Of a stretch of DNA of 64,000 nucleotides, positions 27,257 through 35,500 are shown piece by piece. This DNA comes from Ferruginibacter sp. (GTDB taxonomy: Bacteria; Bacteroidota; Bacteroidia; Chitinophagales; Chitinophagaceae), in assembly GCA_028288705.1 (NCBI GenBank), contig JAQBNH010000016.1:25709-89708 (forward strand). Direction: 5' to 3'. The first letter of the stretch is position 1; each line of letters starts with the position of its first letter. The translations under genes were made by a program, and so were the position numbers. The notes under the pieces were generated by a model. The model had not been told where the DNA came from. It was given only the letters and a program-made list of their open reading frames with translations, and made no database searches.

Positions 27257-27304
27257 GTCTGTATAAATACAGATACCGGGTACATTCACCCGGCATCCGA
27301 CTTT
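27257..27304 (-). promoter_or_regulatory. Hairpins in the rpsM-rpsK spacer
   Basis: CCGGGT and ACCCGG pair across a 6-base loop (about 27272-27297), extended by GAT/ATC on the minus strand. An overlapping small stem, CTGTAT/ATACAG, lies beside it. There is no clear T-run. Candidate processing or attenuation site in the operon. Confidence 0.45.
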
Positions 27305-27305
27305 A

Positions 27306-27686
27306 TTATTTTTTAGCCACTTTCTTCTTACCGGCAACTGTTTTACGCTTACCTTTTCTTGTACGGCTGTTGGTACGGGTGCGCTGACCACGAACCGGCA
27401 AACCTTTACGGTGACGTAAACCACGGTAACATGCGATATCCAGCAAACGCTTGATGTTCATCTGCGTTTCACTGCGCAAAGCACCTTCAGTTTTGAACTC
27501 ATTGTTGATCACATTACGGATGGCAGTTTGCTCATCATCATTCCACTGGTTCACTTTCTTGTTAACGTCAATACCTGCTTTATCAAGGATATAAACAGCC
27601 GTTGAACGCCCGATTCCGTAAATGTAAGTCAGGCCAATTTCGCCTCTTTTATTTTTTGGTAAATCTATACCGGCAATACGCGCCAT
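27306..27686 (-). CDS. rpsM: 30S ribosomal protein S13
   Basis: S13 forms the 30S head bridge to the 50S subunit and contacts the P-site tRNA. The 126-residue product shows [25 protein letters not shown] at the N-terminus, the helix-two-turns-helix region, and the basic tail ([22 protein letters not shown]). It is encoded after rpmJ with about 40 bases between them. Confidence 0.98.
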   Translation of the reverse strand: MARIAGIDLPKNKRGEIGLTYIYGIGRSTAVYILDKAGIDVNKKVNQWNDDEQTAIRNVINNEFKTEGALRSETQMNIKRLLDIACYRGLRHRKGLPVRGQRTRTNSRTRKGKRKTVAGKKKVAKK

Positions 27687-27727
27687 AAGAATTATTAATT
27701 ATGAATTATCAATTTGAATTTACAACC

Positions 27728-27844
27728 TTACCCTTGTTTTTGCTTAAAACGAGGATTCTTTTTGTTGATGACATACAGACGGCCTTTTCTTCTCACGATC
27801 TTACAGTCTGCGCTGCGTTTTTTAATTGAAGCTCTTACCTTCAT
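27728..27844 (-). CDS. rpmJ: 50S ribosomal protein L36, zinc-ligand-poor form
   Basis: I translated this 38-residue gene by hand from the minus strand. It reads [20 protein letters not shown], then [18 protein letters not shown], and matches L36 end to end. In E. coli-type L36 the zinc ligands are Cys11, Cys14, Cys27 and His33. Here those positions are Ser11, Cys14, Asn27 and Phe33, so only one ligand remains and the protein should not hold zinc. It lies between infA and rpsM, as in other alpha operons. Confidence 0.95.
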   Translation of the reverse strand: MKVRASIKKRSADCKIVRRKGRLYVINKKNPRFKQKQG

Positions 27845-27904
27845 TTTATTGGTTTTTATCTATTTGCTAATGGCTACCAACAAATGCCGGCAGCCTGGTT
27901 AAAT

Positions 27905-28123
27905 TTATTTATACCTGAAAATGATTCTTCCCCTTGTTAAATCATAAGGGCTCATTTCCACGCCTACTTTATCTCCCGGCAAGATCCTGATATAATGCAT
28001 CCGCATTTTACCTGAAATTGTCGCCAGGATCTCATGACCATTCTCCAGTTTTACCTTGAACATAGCATTGCTTAACGCTTCTACAATTGTTCCGTCTTGT
28101 TTAATAAGTGCCTGTTTAGCCAT
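27905..28123 (-). CDS. infA: Translation initiation factor IF-1
   Basis: IF-1 binds the ribosomal A site during initiation. The 72-residue product is a single OB-fold with the standard blocks [50 protein letters not shown] and [15 protein letters not shown]. It is the first gene of this alpha operon, and a -7 box (TATCTTTG) lies only 13 bases before its ATG. The genes often found before it (secY, map) are not here: a divergent lipoprotein gene is the neighbour instead. Confidence 0.98.
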   Translation of the reverse strand: MAKQALIKQDGTIVEALSNAMFKVKLENGHEILATISGKMRMHYIRILPGDKVGVEMSPYDLTRGRIIFRYK

Positions 28124-28136
28124 AAATTTCGGAGCG

Positions 28137-28171
28137 CAAAGATAAGAGGAAATATTTAATTATTAACCAAA
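28137..28171 (-). promoter_or_regulatory. Promoter of the alpha operon
   Basis: Read on the minus strand, TTTG at 28168-28171 is followed after 23 bases by TATCTTTG at 28144-28137. The -7 box is exact; the spacer is slightly longer than the usual 19-21. It predicts a very short infA leader of about 10 bases. Confidence 0.65.
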
Positions 28172-28207
28172 AAATACTGATATTACAGAATAAAATGGCA
28201 TAATCAT

Positions 28208-28885
28208 ATGAAAATATTCACGTTTGCGGCGTTGCTCGCCAGTTTTCTCGTTGTATCCTGCAGTAAATCCGATGATACTTCCCCTGTAAGTCCTTCAGCC
28301 TCGGTTTATATGACCACAGCTTCCGGAAGCGGTTGGGATTACCAGCAAACCAACAATACTCCACCACCCGCAACCAGCTTATATTCAGTCACTTCTACCA
28401 CGAGGGACACGGTCGTAAGCGGGCGAAGCTACCATGTTTATACCAATTCTACCAGCGGAACTTCAGAATATTATTATATTAATGGAAGTGACTATTATAC
28501 TTACCAAAGCCTGCCTGCGGATCTGGGCGGGGTGAAAGTGGAGAATCTCTATTTAAAGGACAATGCATCTGTAAATACGAGCTGGAGCCAAAATTTCAAC
28601 ATTACCTATATGGGCCTGCCACTTGTGGTGACCATGGTAAACACGATTAAGGAAAAAGCGATTTCAAGAACAGTGAACGGCATTACCTATACAAATGTCA
28701 TTCATGTAGACAGTAAGATTTCCGTTGGCGGCATTCCGGCGTCCGGATTGACGACAGACATCCAGTCTTACTACGCGCCCAAAGTTGGCCTGATAGAAAA
28801 CACTACGAAAGTTACCCTGAATTATCTCGGCCTGGTAAACAATACGGATCTGAAGACGATCCTGCGCGGGACGAATATTCCTTAA
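28208..28885 (+). CDS. Putative lipoprotein of unknown function
   Basis: This 225-residue protein has a lipoprotein signal (MKIFTFAALLASFLVVSC) with lipidated Cys18 followed by SKSDD. An acidic stretch right after the cysteine is the Bacteroidota signal for export to the outer leaflet of the outer membrane. The mature part is Ser/Thr/Tyr-rich and strand-rich (SEYYYINGSDYYTY, IDSK- and VTLNYLG-like segments) with no motif that I recognise. It is divergent from infA, with 84 bases between the start codons. Confidence 0.75.
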   Translation: MKIFTFAALLASFLVVSCSKSDDTSPVSPSASVYMTTASGSGWDYQQTNNTPPPATSLYSVTSTTRDTVVSGRSYHVYTNSTSGTSEYYYINGSDYYTYQSLPADLGGVKVENLYLKDNASVNTSWSQNFNITYMGLPLVVTMVNTIKEKAISRTVNGITYTNVIHVDSKISVGGIPASGLTTDIQSYYAPKVGLIENTTKVTLNYLGLVNNTDLKTILRGTNIP

Positions 28886-28895
28886 GATTTATATT

Positions 28896-29612
28896 TTAGT
28901 CGGCAGATAGGATCTTTACCTCGGTGCGGCGGTTTTGCGCGCGCCCTTCTGCAGAACGGTTGTCTGCAATCGGAACAGTCATGCCGTAACCCTTTGCAGT
29001 TACACGGTCGGGATCAATGCCTTTCGTGAGCAAATAAGCGCGAACCGTATTGGCCCTGTCCAGGGATAAAGACAGGTTACTGGCCGCCTTGCCCACATTA
29101 TCTGTATGGCCTCCGATCTCGATCTTCTCATCATCCTTCCTGTTTAAATAAGTCACCAGCTCATCCAACACCGCGTAAGAGGATTCTTCCAAAGTAGCTT
29201 TTCCTGTTTCAAAATTACAGTCGTCCAGCACAAAAGTTTTAGCCGGCTGAAACTGGATGTTCACTTTAAAGGCATTTTTGTAATAAGCATTTCCCTGCGT
29301 GGCGGGAATATCCAAAACATTATAACTCGTTGAATCTTTAAAGCCCAGGATAAAGATTTCGTATTTATCTCCTGCCGGTAAACGCACCGTGAATTTTCCC
29401 TGGTCATCTGTGAGCCCCTGGTATTCTTTTAGATTAGCCCCACTTTTAAAAACGATGATCTCGTTGGCGCGGAGGTTATTTTTAAAATCAGTTACAACAA
29501 CATCCACTGGCGCATCTTTAGGAATAGCAGCATTCTGAACCGTTCCATTCTGGGAAAAAGCCGCAGTTGTGAACAGGAAGATGGCGGCGATAGCGATAAT
29601 AACTTGTTTCAT
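28896..29612 (-). CDS. OmpA-family peptidoglycan-associated protein
   Basis: This 238-residue protein has a signal peptide (MKQVIIAIAAIFLFTTAAFSQ). A carboxypeptidase-regulatory-like beta domain (about 40-120, ANEIIVFKSGANLKEYQGLTDDQGKF) comes next, then a C-terminal OmpA domain (about 125-238) with IEIGGHTDNVGKAASNLSLS and AQNRRTEVKIL. The Asp and Arg of these motifs bind diaminopimelate in peptidoglycan. I place the start at 29612, because the longer frame from 29654 adds residues before the signal peptide. It probably ties the outer membrane to the cell wall. Confidence 0.92.
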   Translation of the reverse strand: MKQVIIAIAAIFLFTTAAFSQNGTVQNAAIPKDAPVDVVVTDFKNNLRANEIIVFKSGANLKEYQGLTDDQGKFTVRLPAGDKYEIFILGFKDSTSYNVLDIPATQGNAYYKNAFKVNIQFQPAKTFVLDDCNFETGKATLEESSYAVLDELVTYLNRKDDEKIEIGGHTDNVGKAASNLSLSLDRANTVRAYLLTKGIDPDRVTAKGYGMTVPIADNRSAEGRAQNRRTEVKILSAD

Positions 29613-29708
29613 ATCTGGATATATTTTCAATGAGGTAATTAAAGATAATGACAATTAAGAAACATCAACCTGTTAAAAATATTGCCAATCGGCGCGGCTT
29701 TTTATCCA

Positions 29709-30848
29709 CTATAACCGTTGTTGAAGCCGGATAACCATTTCCGCTTTCCAGCTGTTGAAATCGCCCTGCTGAATATGGAGACGGGCCTGTTTCACCAGCC
29801 AGAGATAAAAAGAAAGATTGTGCACGCTGGCGATTGTAAGGCCGAGGTATTCCTGGCTTTTCATCAGGTGGCGCAGGTAAGCTTTTGTGTAATAATTACT
29901 CATCGGGCAATCAATGCCGTCATCGATCACGGAAAAATCTTTCTCCCATTTCTTATTGTCAATGTTGATCACGCCATTGCTGGTGAACAACATCGCGTTA
30001 CGCCCATTGCGCGTCGGCATCACGCAATCAAACATATCCACCCCCATGCCGATCGCTTCCAGGATATTCCAGGGCGTACCCACACCCATAAGGTAACGTG
30101 GTTTTAAATCCGGCAGATGCGCACAACAGAGCGCACAGATCTCGTACATCTTCTCTATGGGCTCACCCACACTCAACCCGCCTATCGCATTTCCTGTTGC
30201 TTCTTTTGATGCAATGTATTCGCAGGAGAATTTACGCAGGTCATGGTGAACGCCACCCTGTACGATCGGGAAAAGATTTTGCGTATACCCGTATTTGTCA
30301 GGCGTGCTGTAGAACCGCTCAACGCAGCGATCCAGCCAGCGATGCGTTAACTCCATGGAAGTTTTCGCGTAATTATATTCACTGCCTCCGGGCGGGCATT
30401 CGTCGAACGCCATGATAATATCTCCGCCGATGATGCGCTGGATATCCATTACTTTCTCCGGGGAAAACAAATGCCTGCTGCCATCAATATGAGATTGAAA
30501 AGTAACGCCTTCTTCTTTGATCTTCCTGGTGCCGGATAAAGAGAACACCTGGTAGCCACCGCTATCTGTAAGGATTGGCCTGGGCCAGCCGTTAAATTTG
30601 TGCAGACCGCCCGCAGCTTCCAAAATCTCCAGGCCCGGACGTAAATAAAGATGATAGGTATTGCCGAGGATGATTTCAGCTTTCACTTCATCCAGTAACT
30701 GCTGCTGGGTCACAGCTTTTACGCTTCCTACGGTTCCTACCGGCATAAAAATCGGTGTAAGGATCTCACCGTGATCTGTGCTGATCTTTCCCGCACGCGC
30801 GCTGGAATTCGTATCCCGGTGCTGTAACTCAAACTGCAATGCTGCCAT
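29709..30848 (-). CDS. tgt: tRNA-guanine transglycosylase (queuosine biosynthesis)
   Basis: Tgt exchanges guanine-34 for preQ1 in GUN anticodons. The 379-residue product has the TIM-barrel blocks MPVGTVGSVKAV, LTDSGGYQVFSL, SGTRKI, GGLSVGEP, YLMGVGTPWNILEAIGMGVDMFDCVMPTRNGR and the C-terminal AYLRHL. The zinc motif of the family is C-x-C-x2-C plus His. Here the equivalent segment is DCPMSNYYTKAYLRHL, keeping one Cys and the downstream His, so zinc binding is doubtful. A -7 box lies 22 bases upstream, and CAGGAG directly precedes the ATG. Confidence 0.96.
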   Translation of the reverse strand: MAALQFELQHRDTNSSARAGKISTDHGEILTPIFMPVGTVGSVKAVTQQQLLDEVKAEIILGNTYHLYLRPGLEILEAAGGLHKFNGWPRPILTDSGGYQVFSLSGTRKIKEEGVTFQSHIDGSRHLFSPEKVMDIQRIIGGDIIMAFDECPPGGSEYNYAKTSMELTHRWLDRCVERFYSTPDKYGYTQNLFPIVQGGVHHDLRKFSCEYIASKEATGNAIGGLSVGEPIEKMYEICALCCAHLPDLKPRYLMGVGTPWNILEAIGMGVDMFDCVMPTRNGRNAMLFTSNGVINIDNKKWEKDFSVIDDGIDCPMSNYYTKAYLRHLMKSQEYLGLTIASVHNLSFYLWLVKQARLHIQQGDFNSWKAEMVIRLQQRL

Positions 30849-30870
30849 CTCCTGTTTTTTTTAAACGGCG

Positions 30871-30878
30871 CAAAGATA
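30871..30878 (-). promoter_or_regulatory. -7 box of tgt
   Basis: TATCTTTG on the minus strand, 22 bases before the tgt ATG. No clear -33 TTTG is seen. Confidence 0.5.
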
Positions 30879-30931
30879 AATTTTTCACGGGCTTCTGCCA
30901 TAAGATTGATTTTAAAGCAGCACCGAACGCT

Positions 30932-30939
30932 TATTTTTG
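30932..30939 (+). promoter_or_regulatory. -7 box of the glycosyltransferase gene
   Basis: TATTTTTG with ATTG about 22 bases upstream. The box ends 5 bases before the ATG at 30945, implying a leaderless or nearly leaderless transcript. It is divergent from the tgt promoter. Confidence 0.5.
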
Positions 30940-30944
30940 CAGCC

Positions 30945-32081
30945 ATGCATTTACCAAAACTCCTACTGCTTCACTGGCAGTTGCTGCTATTCCTATTTTT
31001 TTCACTGATCGCTTTCATCCAGGTTTTTTACCAGCTTTTTTTCTTCAGCCGGTTGGCGTTTTTCAAACCAAAGCAAAAAACCGTTTCACAAACTCACCCC
31101 GTCAGCGTGATTGTTTGCGCCCGGGATGAGGCGGCAAATCTTGTCAATAATTTACCCGGCGCGTTGGTGCAGGAATATTCCACCACGCATGAAGTGATTG
31201 TAGTAAACGACAATTCTTACGACGAAAGCAAATACATCCTGGAAGAATTTAAAAAAACCTTTCGCCAGTTGAACGTTGTTGAATTAACGCAGGAAGCAAA
31301 AATGATTCCCGGCAAAAAATTCCCGCTCAGCATCGGCATTAAAACAGCAAAGCATGAGATCGTGTTACTTACGGATGCCGATTGCGTACCAGCCAGTGAA
31401 CACTGGATAGCGAAGATGCAGGATGCCTATCACGAAGACACGGAGATCGTATTAGGTTATGGGGCTTATCACAAGAAAAAAGGCTTGCTGAATAAACTGA
31501 TCCGATGGGAAACATTTCATTCTGCATTGCAATACCTGAGCTACGCGCTGGCAGGCATTCCATACATGGGCGTGGGAAGAAATTTATCTTATAAAAAAAT
31601 CGTCTTCTTCCGGCACAAAGGTTTTTCTGCGCACAACAATATTCCCGGCGGTGATGATGATTTATTTATTAACCATGCGGCAACGAAAACGAATACGAGG
31701 ATCAATATCGACCCCGAAAGCTTCACGCTTAGCAAACCTGCAACAAGCTGGCAACAATGGCTGACCCAGAAAAAAAGACATTACACTACATCCAAATTTT
31801 ACAAGCCACTGCATAAATTCCTGCTTGGCCTGTACGCCCTGAGCCAGTTTTTATTTTATCCTTTGCTGATCAGCAGTGCGATTTTTTATAACTGGCAATA
31901 TGCACTTGGCATCTTTGTTATCAAAACACTATTGCAAGGGATCGTGTATTCAAAAGTGATGAATAAACTTGGCGAAAAAGACCTGTTTCCGCTTTTCCTT
32001 TTCTTCGATCTCTGGATGTTTGTGTATTACCTGATGTTCGCACCTGCACTCGCTAAAAAACCGAAACCAACCTGGAAATAA
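30945..32081 (+). CDS. Membrane-anchored family 2 glycosyltransferase
   Basis: This 378-residue protein has an N-terminal transmembrane segment (LLLHWQLLLFLFFSLIAFIQVFYQLFFF). A GT-A catalytic domain comes next (VSVIVCARDEAANLVNNLP, VIVVNDNSYDES, VLLTDADCVPAS as the DxD metal site, GGDDDLF as the acceptor/catalytic Asp region). QQWLTQKKRHYTTSKFY resembles the QxxRW-type motif of processive enzymes, and two or three C-terminal membrane helices complete it. It acts at the inner membrane on a nucleotide sugar; the product is unknown. The start at 30945 is preferred over 30906, which would add a tail upstream of the -7 box. rsmG follows after 14 bases. Confidence 0.9.
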   Translation: MHLPKLLLLHWQLLLFLFFSLIAFIQVFYQLFFFSRLAFFKPKQKTVSQTHPVSVIVCARDEAANLVNNLPGALVQEYSTTHEVIVVNDNSYDESKYILEEFKKTFRQLNVVELTQEAKMIPGKKFPLSIGIKTAKHEIVLLTDADCVPASEHWIAKMQDAYHEDTEIVLGYGAYHKKKGLLNKLIRWETFHSALQYLSYALAGIPYMGVGRNLSYKKIVFFRHKGFSAHNNIPGGDDDLFINHAATKTNTRINIDPESFTLSKPATSWQQWLTQKKRHYTTSKFYKPLHKFLLGLYALSQFLFYPLLISSAIFYNWQYALGIFVIKTLLQGIVYSKVMNKLGEKDLFPLFLFFDLWMFVYYLMFAPALAKKPKPTWK

Positions 32082-32095
32082 TTTACCTTAGTTCA

Positions 32096-32731
32096 ATGGA
32101 TATCTTAAAAAAATATTTTGCAGATTTTACGCCTGATCAGGAAAAGAAATTTGCTGCGTTAAAAGAATTATACCAGGAATGGAATGAAAAGATCAATGTG
32201 ATCAGCAGAAAAGATCTTGATAATTTTTACCTGCATCATGTGCTGCACTCTTTATCCATTGCCACGAAATTTAATTTTGCACCAGGCATGGAGATCATGG
32301 ACCTGGGGGCAGGTGGAGGCTTTCCGGGCGTGCCCCTGGCGATATTTTTCCCGGAAACAAAATTTCACCTGGTAGATAGTATTAATAAGAAATTGAAAGT
32401 GGTGAACGAAGTTTCCACTGCACTTGGTCTAATTAATTTAACAACGCAACATAGCCGTGCGGAAGAGATTAAAAACAGGCAGTTCGATGTCGTTGTGTCA
32501 AGGGCTGTGGCGCCACTCAAAGACCTTTGGCGCTGGAGTAAACCATTGATCAGGAAAAACAAAACTGCCGCGGGAACCGACAAGCCAAATGGCCTGATCT
32601 GCCTGAAGGGCGGTGACCTGAGCAATGAAATATTTGAAAGTGGCTGCAAACCATTTGTCTGGGAAATAGAAAAGATCTTCCCGGAACCTTATTTCGAACA
32701 GAAATATGTTCTGTATCAGCCCATTAAATAA
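32096..32731 (+). CDS. rsmG: 16S rRNA (guanine527-N7)-methyltransferase
   Basis: RsmG methylates G527 of 16S rRNA with S-adenosylmethionine. The 211-residue product has the N-terminal helical region (YQEWNEKINVISRKD, LHHVLHSLSI), the SAM motif EIMDLGAGGGFPGVPLAIFFP, and the later blocks VDSINKKLKVV and VVSRAVAPLKDL, all typical of the GidB/RsmG family. Length is standard. It follows the glycosyltransferase gene by 14 bases and is probably co-transcribed. Confidence 0.96.
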   Translation: MDILKKYFADFTPDQEKKFAALKELYQEWNEKINVISRKDLDNFYLHHVLHSLSIATKFNFAPGMEIMDLGAGGGFPGVPLAIFFPETKFHLVDSINKKLKVVNEVSTALGLINLTTQHSRAEEIKNRQFDVVVSRAVAPLKDLWRWSKPLIRKNKTAAGTDKPNGLICLKGGDLSNEIFESGCKPFVWEIEKIFPEPYFEQKYVLYQPIK

Positions 32732-32786
32732 AAACTACCTCTTTAGGGTATAGGCAGGTTGCTCAATTTCATCAAAATTTGCTCAA

Positions 32787-33419
32787 ATGAAAATACCTGT
32801 TGCCATAGTTGAAGACAATAACGATATCCGTGAAGCCCTGGAACATATCGTAGAACTCTCACCTGATTACGAACTCTCCTGCTCCTGCATAAGTGGTGAA
32901 GATGCGCTCGTAAAACTACCGATCTATCTCCCGAAAATTGTCCTGATGGATATTCACCTCGGTGGCGTTAATGGCATTGAAGTCGTGCGGGAACTAAAAC
33001 TTGCGCATCCTGAAATGTTGTTCATGATGTGTACCATTTACGAAGAAGATGAAAAAATATTTGAAGCATTGCGCGCAGGTGCAAGTGGATATATCATCAA
33101 AAAAACCACACCCGTGAAATTGCTGGAAGCCATTCACGAATTATATGAAGGCGGCGCCCCGATGAGCAGCCAGATCGCAAGGAAAGTGGTGTCTGCATTT
33201 CAAAATAAACCGGTTGCAGTTACAGATAACAGCCTGGATATTTTGTCTAAAAGAGAAATGGAAATTTTACAAATGCTCTCCACCGGGCTTGTTTATAAAG
33301 AGATCGCGGAAAAATTATTTATCAGTTCTGAGACCGTACGCAAACATGTGTACAGCGTCTACGGAAAATTACATGTGGGCAATCGTGTAGAAGCAGTAAA
33401 CAAATTCTTCGGCCGTTAA
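32787..33419 (+). CDS. Orphan NarL/LuxR-family response regulator
   Basis: This 210-residue protein has a receiver domain (VEDNNDIREAL, phospho-acceptor Asp55 in VLMDIHLGG, Lys in IIKKTTP) and a LuxR helix-turn-helix from about 150 (LSKREMEILQMLSTGLVYKEIAEKLFISSETVRKHV). No kinase gene is adjacent, so its partner is elsewhere. It is a different lineage from the regulator at 6272: the linker and the HTH sequence differ. The leader shares TACCTCTTTAG and TAGGCAGG with the aconitase leader. A strong bidirectional terminator follows. Confidence 0.94.
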   Translation: MKIPVAIVEDNNDIREALEHIVELSPDYELSCSCISGEDALVKLPIYLPKIVLMDIHLGGVNGIEVVRELKLAHPEMLFMMCTIYEEDEKIFEALRAGASGYIIKKTTPVKLLEAIHELYEGGAPMSSQIARKVVSAFQNKPVAVTDNSLDILSKREMEILQMLSTGLVYKEIAEKLFISSETVRKHVYSVYGKLHVGNRVEAVNKFFGR

Positions 33420-33440
33420 AGTCATGGAAATGGTTCTATA

Positions 33441-33471
33441 AAAAAAGATCCCTGGTTGGGGATCTTTTTTA
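33441..33471. terminator. Bidirectional intrinsic terminator
   Basis: AAAAAAGATCCC, a 6-base loop and GGGATCTTTTTT form a symmetric hairpin with A and T tracts on both sides. It serves the response regulator (plus) and the M1 peptidase (minus). Confidence 0.95.
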
Positions 33472-33487
33472 TTAAGCTAATTTCTTA

Positions 33488-35425
33488 CTACCATTTTATA
33501 TCGAGCAGGTTATTTCTGCGTTCGGTATCCGCCATACGTTTCGAAGGATCTATTTCCACTTTAACCAACTCACTTAATTTATGGTTTACTTCAACAACAT
33601 AAGTTGGATGCGTCCATTTCCATTCTTCATGAACAATAAATTTCTCCGCCGGATGCTCGTTCGCTTTTGCGCCAAACATCAGGTTTAGCGGCATATTGTG
33701 CATTTCTGTTGATCCGTCTTTAAATGTCAGGCGCAGATCTATTGGCATTGGTATCTTGCCAATTCTTTTCAGCCTGATCTTCGATACGCCGCCTTCTTCC
33801 CACAAACTATCGATCGCATAATTAATGGTTTTTGTTGTACTCACCCAGTATTCTTTATACCAGTCTAATTGAATACCACTCACGTCTTCGGCCACACGAA
33901 TAAAATCTGTTGCATTGGGATGCTTAAAACGCCAGCGGTTATAATACTCGAGTAAGATCTTATCCCGAACCGAAGCACCCACAATGTATCCGAGTTGCGA
34001 CATAAACACTTCGCCTTTTGAATAAGCAGCAGCGCTGTAAGCATTATTGTTTTCGTAATGATCCGCATGTGTTGTGATGGGTTCTTCGAGGCCGCTTTTC
34101 ACCAGGTTGAAATAACTGCTGTAAGAGCCGGCATGTTCTTCGGGGAGTGCCTCCAGTGCATCTTTTAAATCTTTGTTATCCGGCCGGCGCGCTGCAGCAT
34201 CCCGGTATGCCTGGATGGAAGGGCGTTTGTAATAAAACTCAGAAACGAGATCTTCCGCATAGCTCGTAAAACCTTCATCCATCCATGGATACAGACTTTC
34301 ATTGGTGCCCATCATCATCTGGTACCAGCTATGCATCCATTCATGAAATACAGTTCCCAGTGAAGGCCCGTTAATCAGGGTTGCCATCGGATATTCCATC
34401 CCGCCATCACCGCCCTGGATAAAGGAATATTGCGGGTAAGGATATTTACCAAAATTCTTTTCAATAAATGGCAGCGCAGTTACTGCAGCATTGGCAACAG
34501 TTTCCCAAAGCGAATCATTCTTCGCATCATTCGGTTTAAAATTATACACCACGTGCAATGTCGTGGTTGGCGTTTTCCGAACGAGGTGACGATAATCCGG
34601 ATCAGCTGCCCAAACAAAATCATGAATATTATTTCCAACGAAATGCCAGCTGCGTTTGTCCGCAGTCGTTGACTTTAATTCTGTTCCTGGTTTATCATAT
34701 CCCCAGCCGATTTCAGTAGCATTAACGAGAACCCCTGTTCCGGCCAGTTTGTAATCTTTATTTATTTTGATCGTAACATCATAGTCACCCCATACGCCGT
34801 AAAATTCACGCGCCACATATGGCGTCGGATGCCAGCCTTCATAATCATATTCGCAAAGCTTCGGATACCATTGACTCATGCTGTAGCGCACACCCGTCGT
34901 AGGGTTATCACGTCCACTGCGGCGTATTTGTAAAGGAACCTGTGCTTCAAACTCCATTTCAAAAACGACTTTTGACTTTGGAGCGATCGGCTTTGTCAGG
35001 TTTACTTCCAGGATGGTTTCATGATATTTAAATGGTTGTGAAACACCATTCATTTTTAAGGAGATGATCTTCTGATAACCGATCTCTTCCGGGGTAAGTT
35101 TCGAAATCCGATCCTTCACACGCGCATCCCAGTCCGGACGACCATTGTTTAAATTCTTTCCCAGTTCCTGGCTGCGGATATCCATACTGCTATTGGGCTG
35201 AAATGCATTCCAGTAAAGATGGTAAAACACTTTTGACAGCTTATCATTTGAGTTGTTGCTGTACTCCAGCTTTTGTTTGCCGGTAAAACGATTGGTTGTA
35301 GCGTTAACGTCAACCGACATCGTGTATTTAACACGCTGTTGCCAACGATCTGGCTGTGCAATAGTACTCAGCGCGAGGAGCAATGTAGCGGATAAAAAAA
35401 AGCTGGTCTTTTTGATCATAGTCAT
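33488..35425 (-). CDS. M1-family metallopeptidase, exported
   Basis: This 645-residue protein has a signal peptide (KKTSFFLSATLLLALSTIAQ) and the gluzincin fold. An N-terminal beta domain (TNRFTGKQKLEYSNNSNDKLSKVFYHLYWNAF) leads to the exopeptidase-like motif GGMEYPMATL. The zinc site is HEWMHSW, with the third ligand Glu in WMDEGFTSYAEDL 23 residues later. A C-terminal helical and beta region follows. It is an M1 aminopeptidase relative acting in the periplasm or outside the cell. The start could be the ATG at 35425 or two codons later. Confidence 0.93.
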   Translation of the reverse strand: MTMIKKTSFFLSATLLLALSTIAQPDRWQQRVKYTMSVDVNATTNRFTGKQKLEYSNNSNDKLSKVFYHLYWNAFQPNSSMDIRSQELGKNLNNGRPDWDARVKDRISKLTPEEIGYQKIISLKMNGVSQPFKYHETILEVNLTKPIAPKSKVVFEMEFEAQVPLQIRRSGRDNPTTGVRYSMSQWYPKLCEYDYEGWHPTPYVAREFYGVWGDYDVTIKINKDYKLAGTGVLVNATEIGWGYDKPGTELKSTTADKRSWHFVGNNIHDFVWAADPDYRHLVRKTPTTTLHVVYNFKPNDAKNDSLWETVANAAVTALPFIEKNFGKYPYPQYSFIQGGDGGMEYPMATLINGPSLGTVFHEWMHSWYQMMMGTNESLYPWMDEGFTSYAEDLVSEFYYKRPSIQAYRDAAARRPDNKDLKDALEALPEEHAGSYSSYFNLVKSGLEEPITTHADHYENNNAYSAAAYSKGEVFMSQLGYIVGASVRDKILLEYYNRWRFKHPNATDFIRVAEDVSGIQLDWYKEYWVSTTKTINYAIDSLWEEGGVSKIRLKRIGKIPMPIDLRLTFKDGSTEMHNMPLNLMFGAKANEHPAEKFIVHEEWKWTHPTYVVEVNHKLSELVKVEIDPSKRMADTERRNNLLDIKW

Positions 35426-35500
35426 TTTTTGTGGAGCATAAATTTCGGGAAAAATATAGTTGGAAACAGCAAAGATGAAGCCGTTCCTGTAAAAGTTGGG

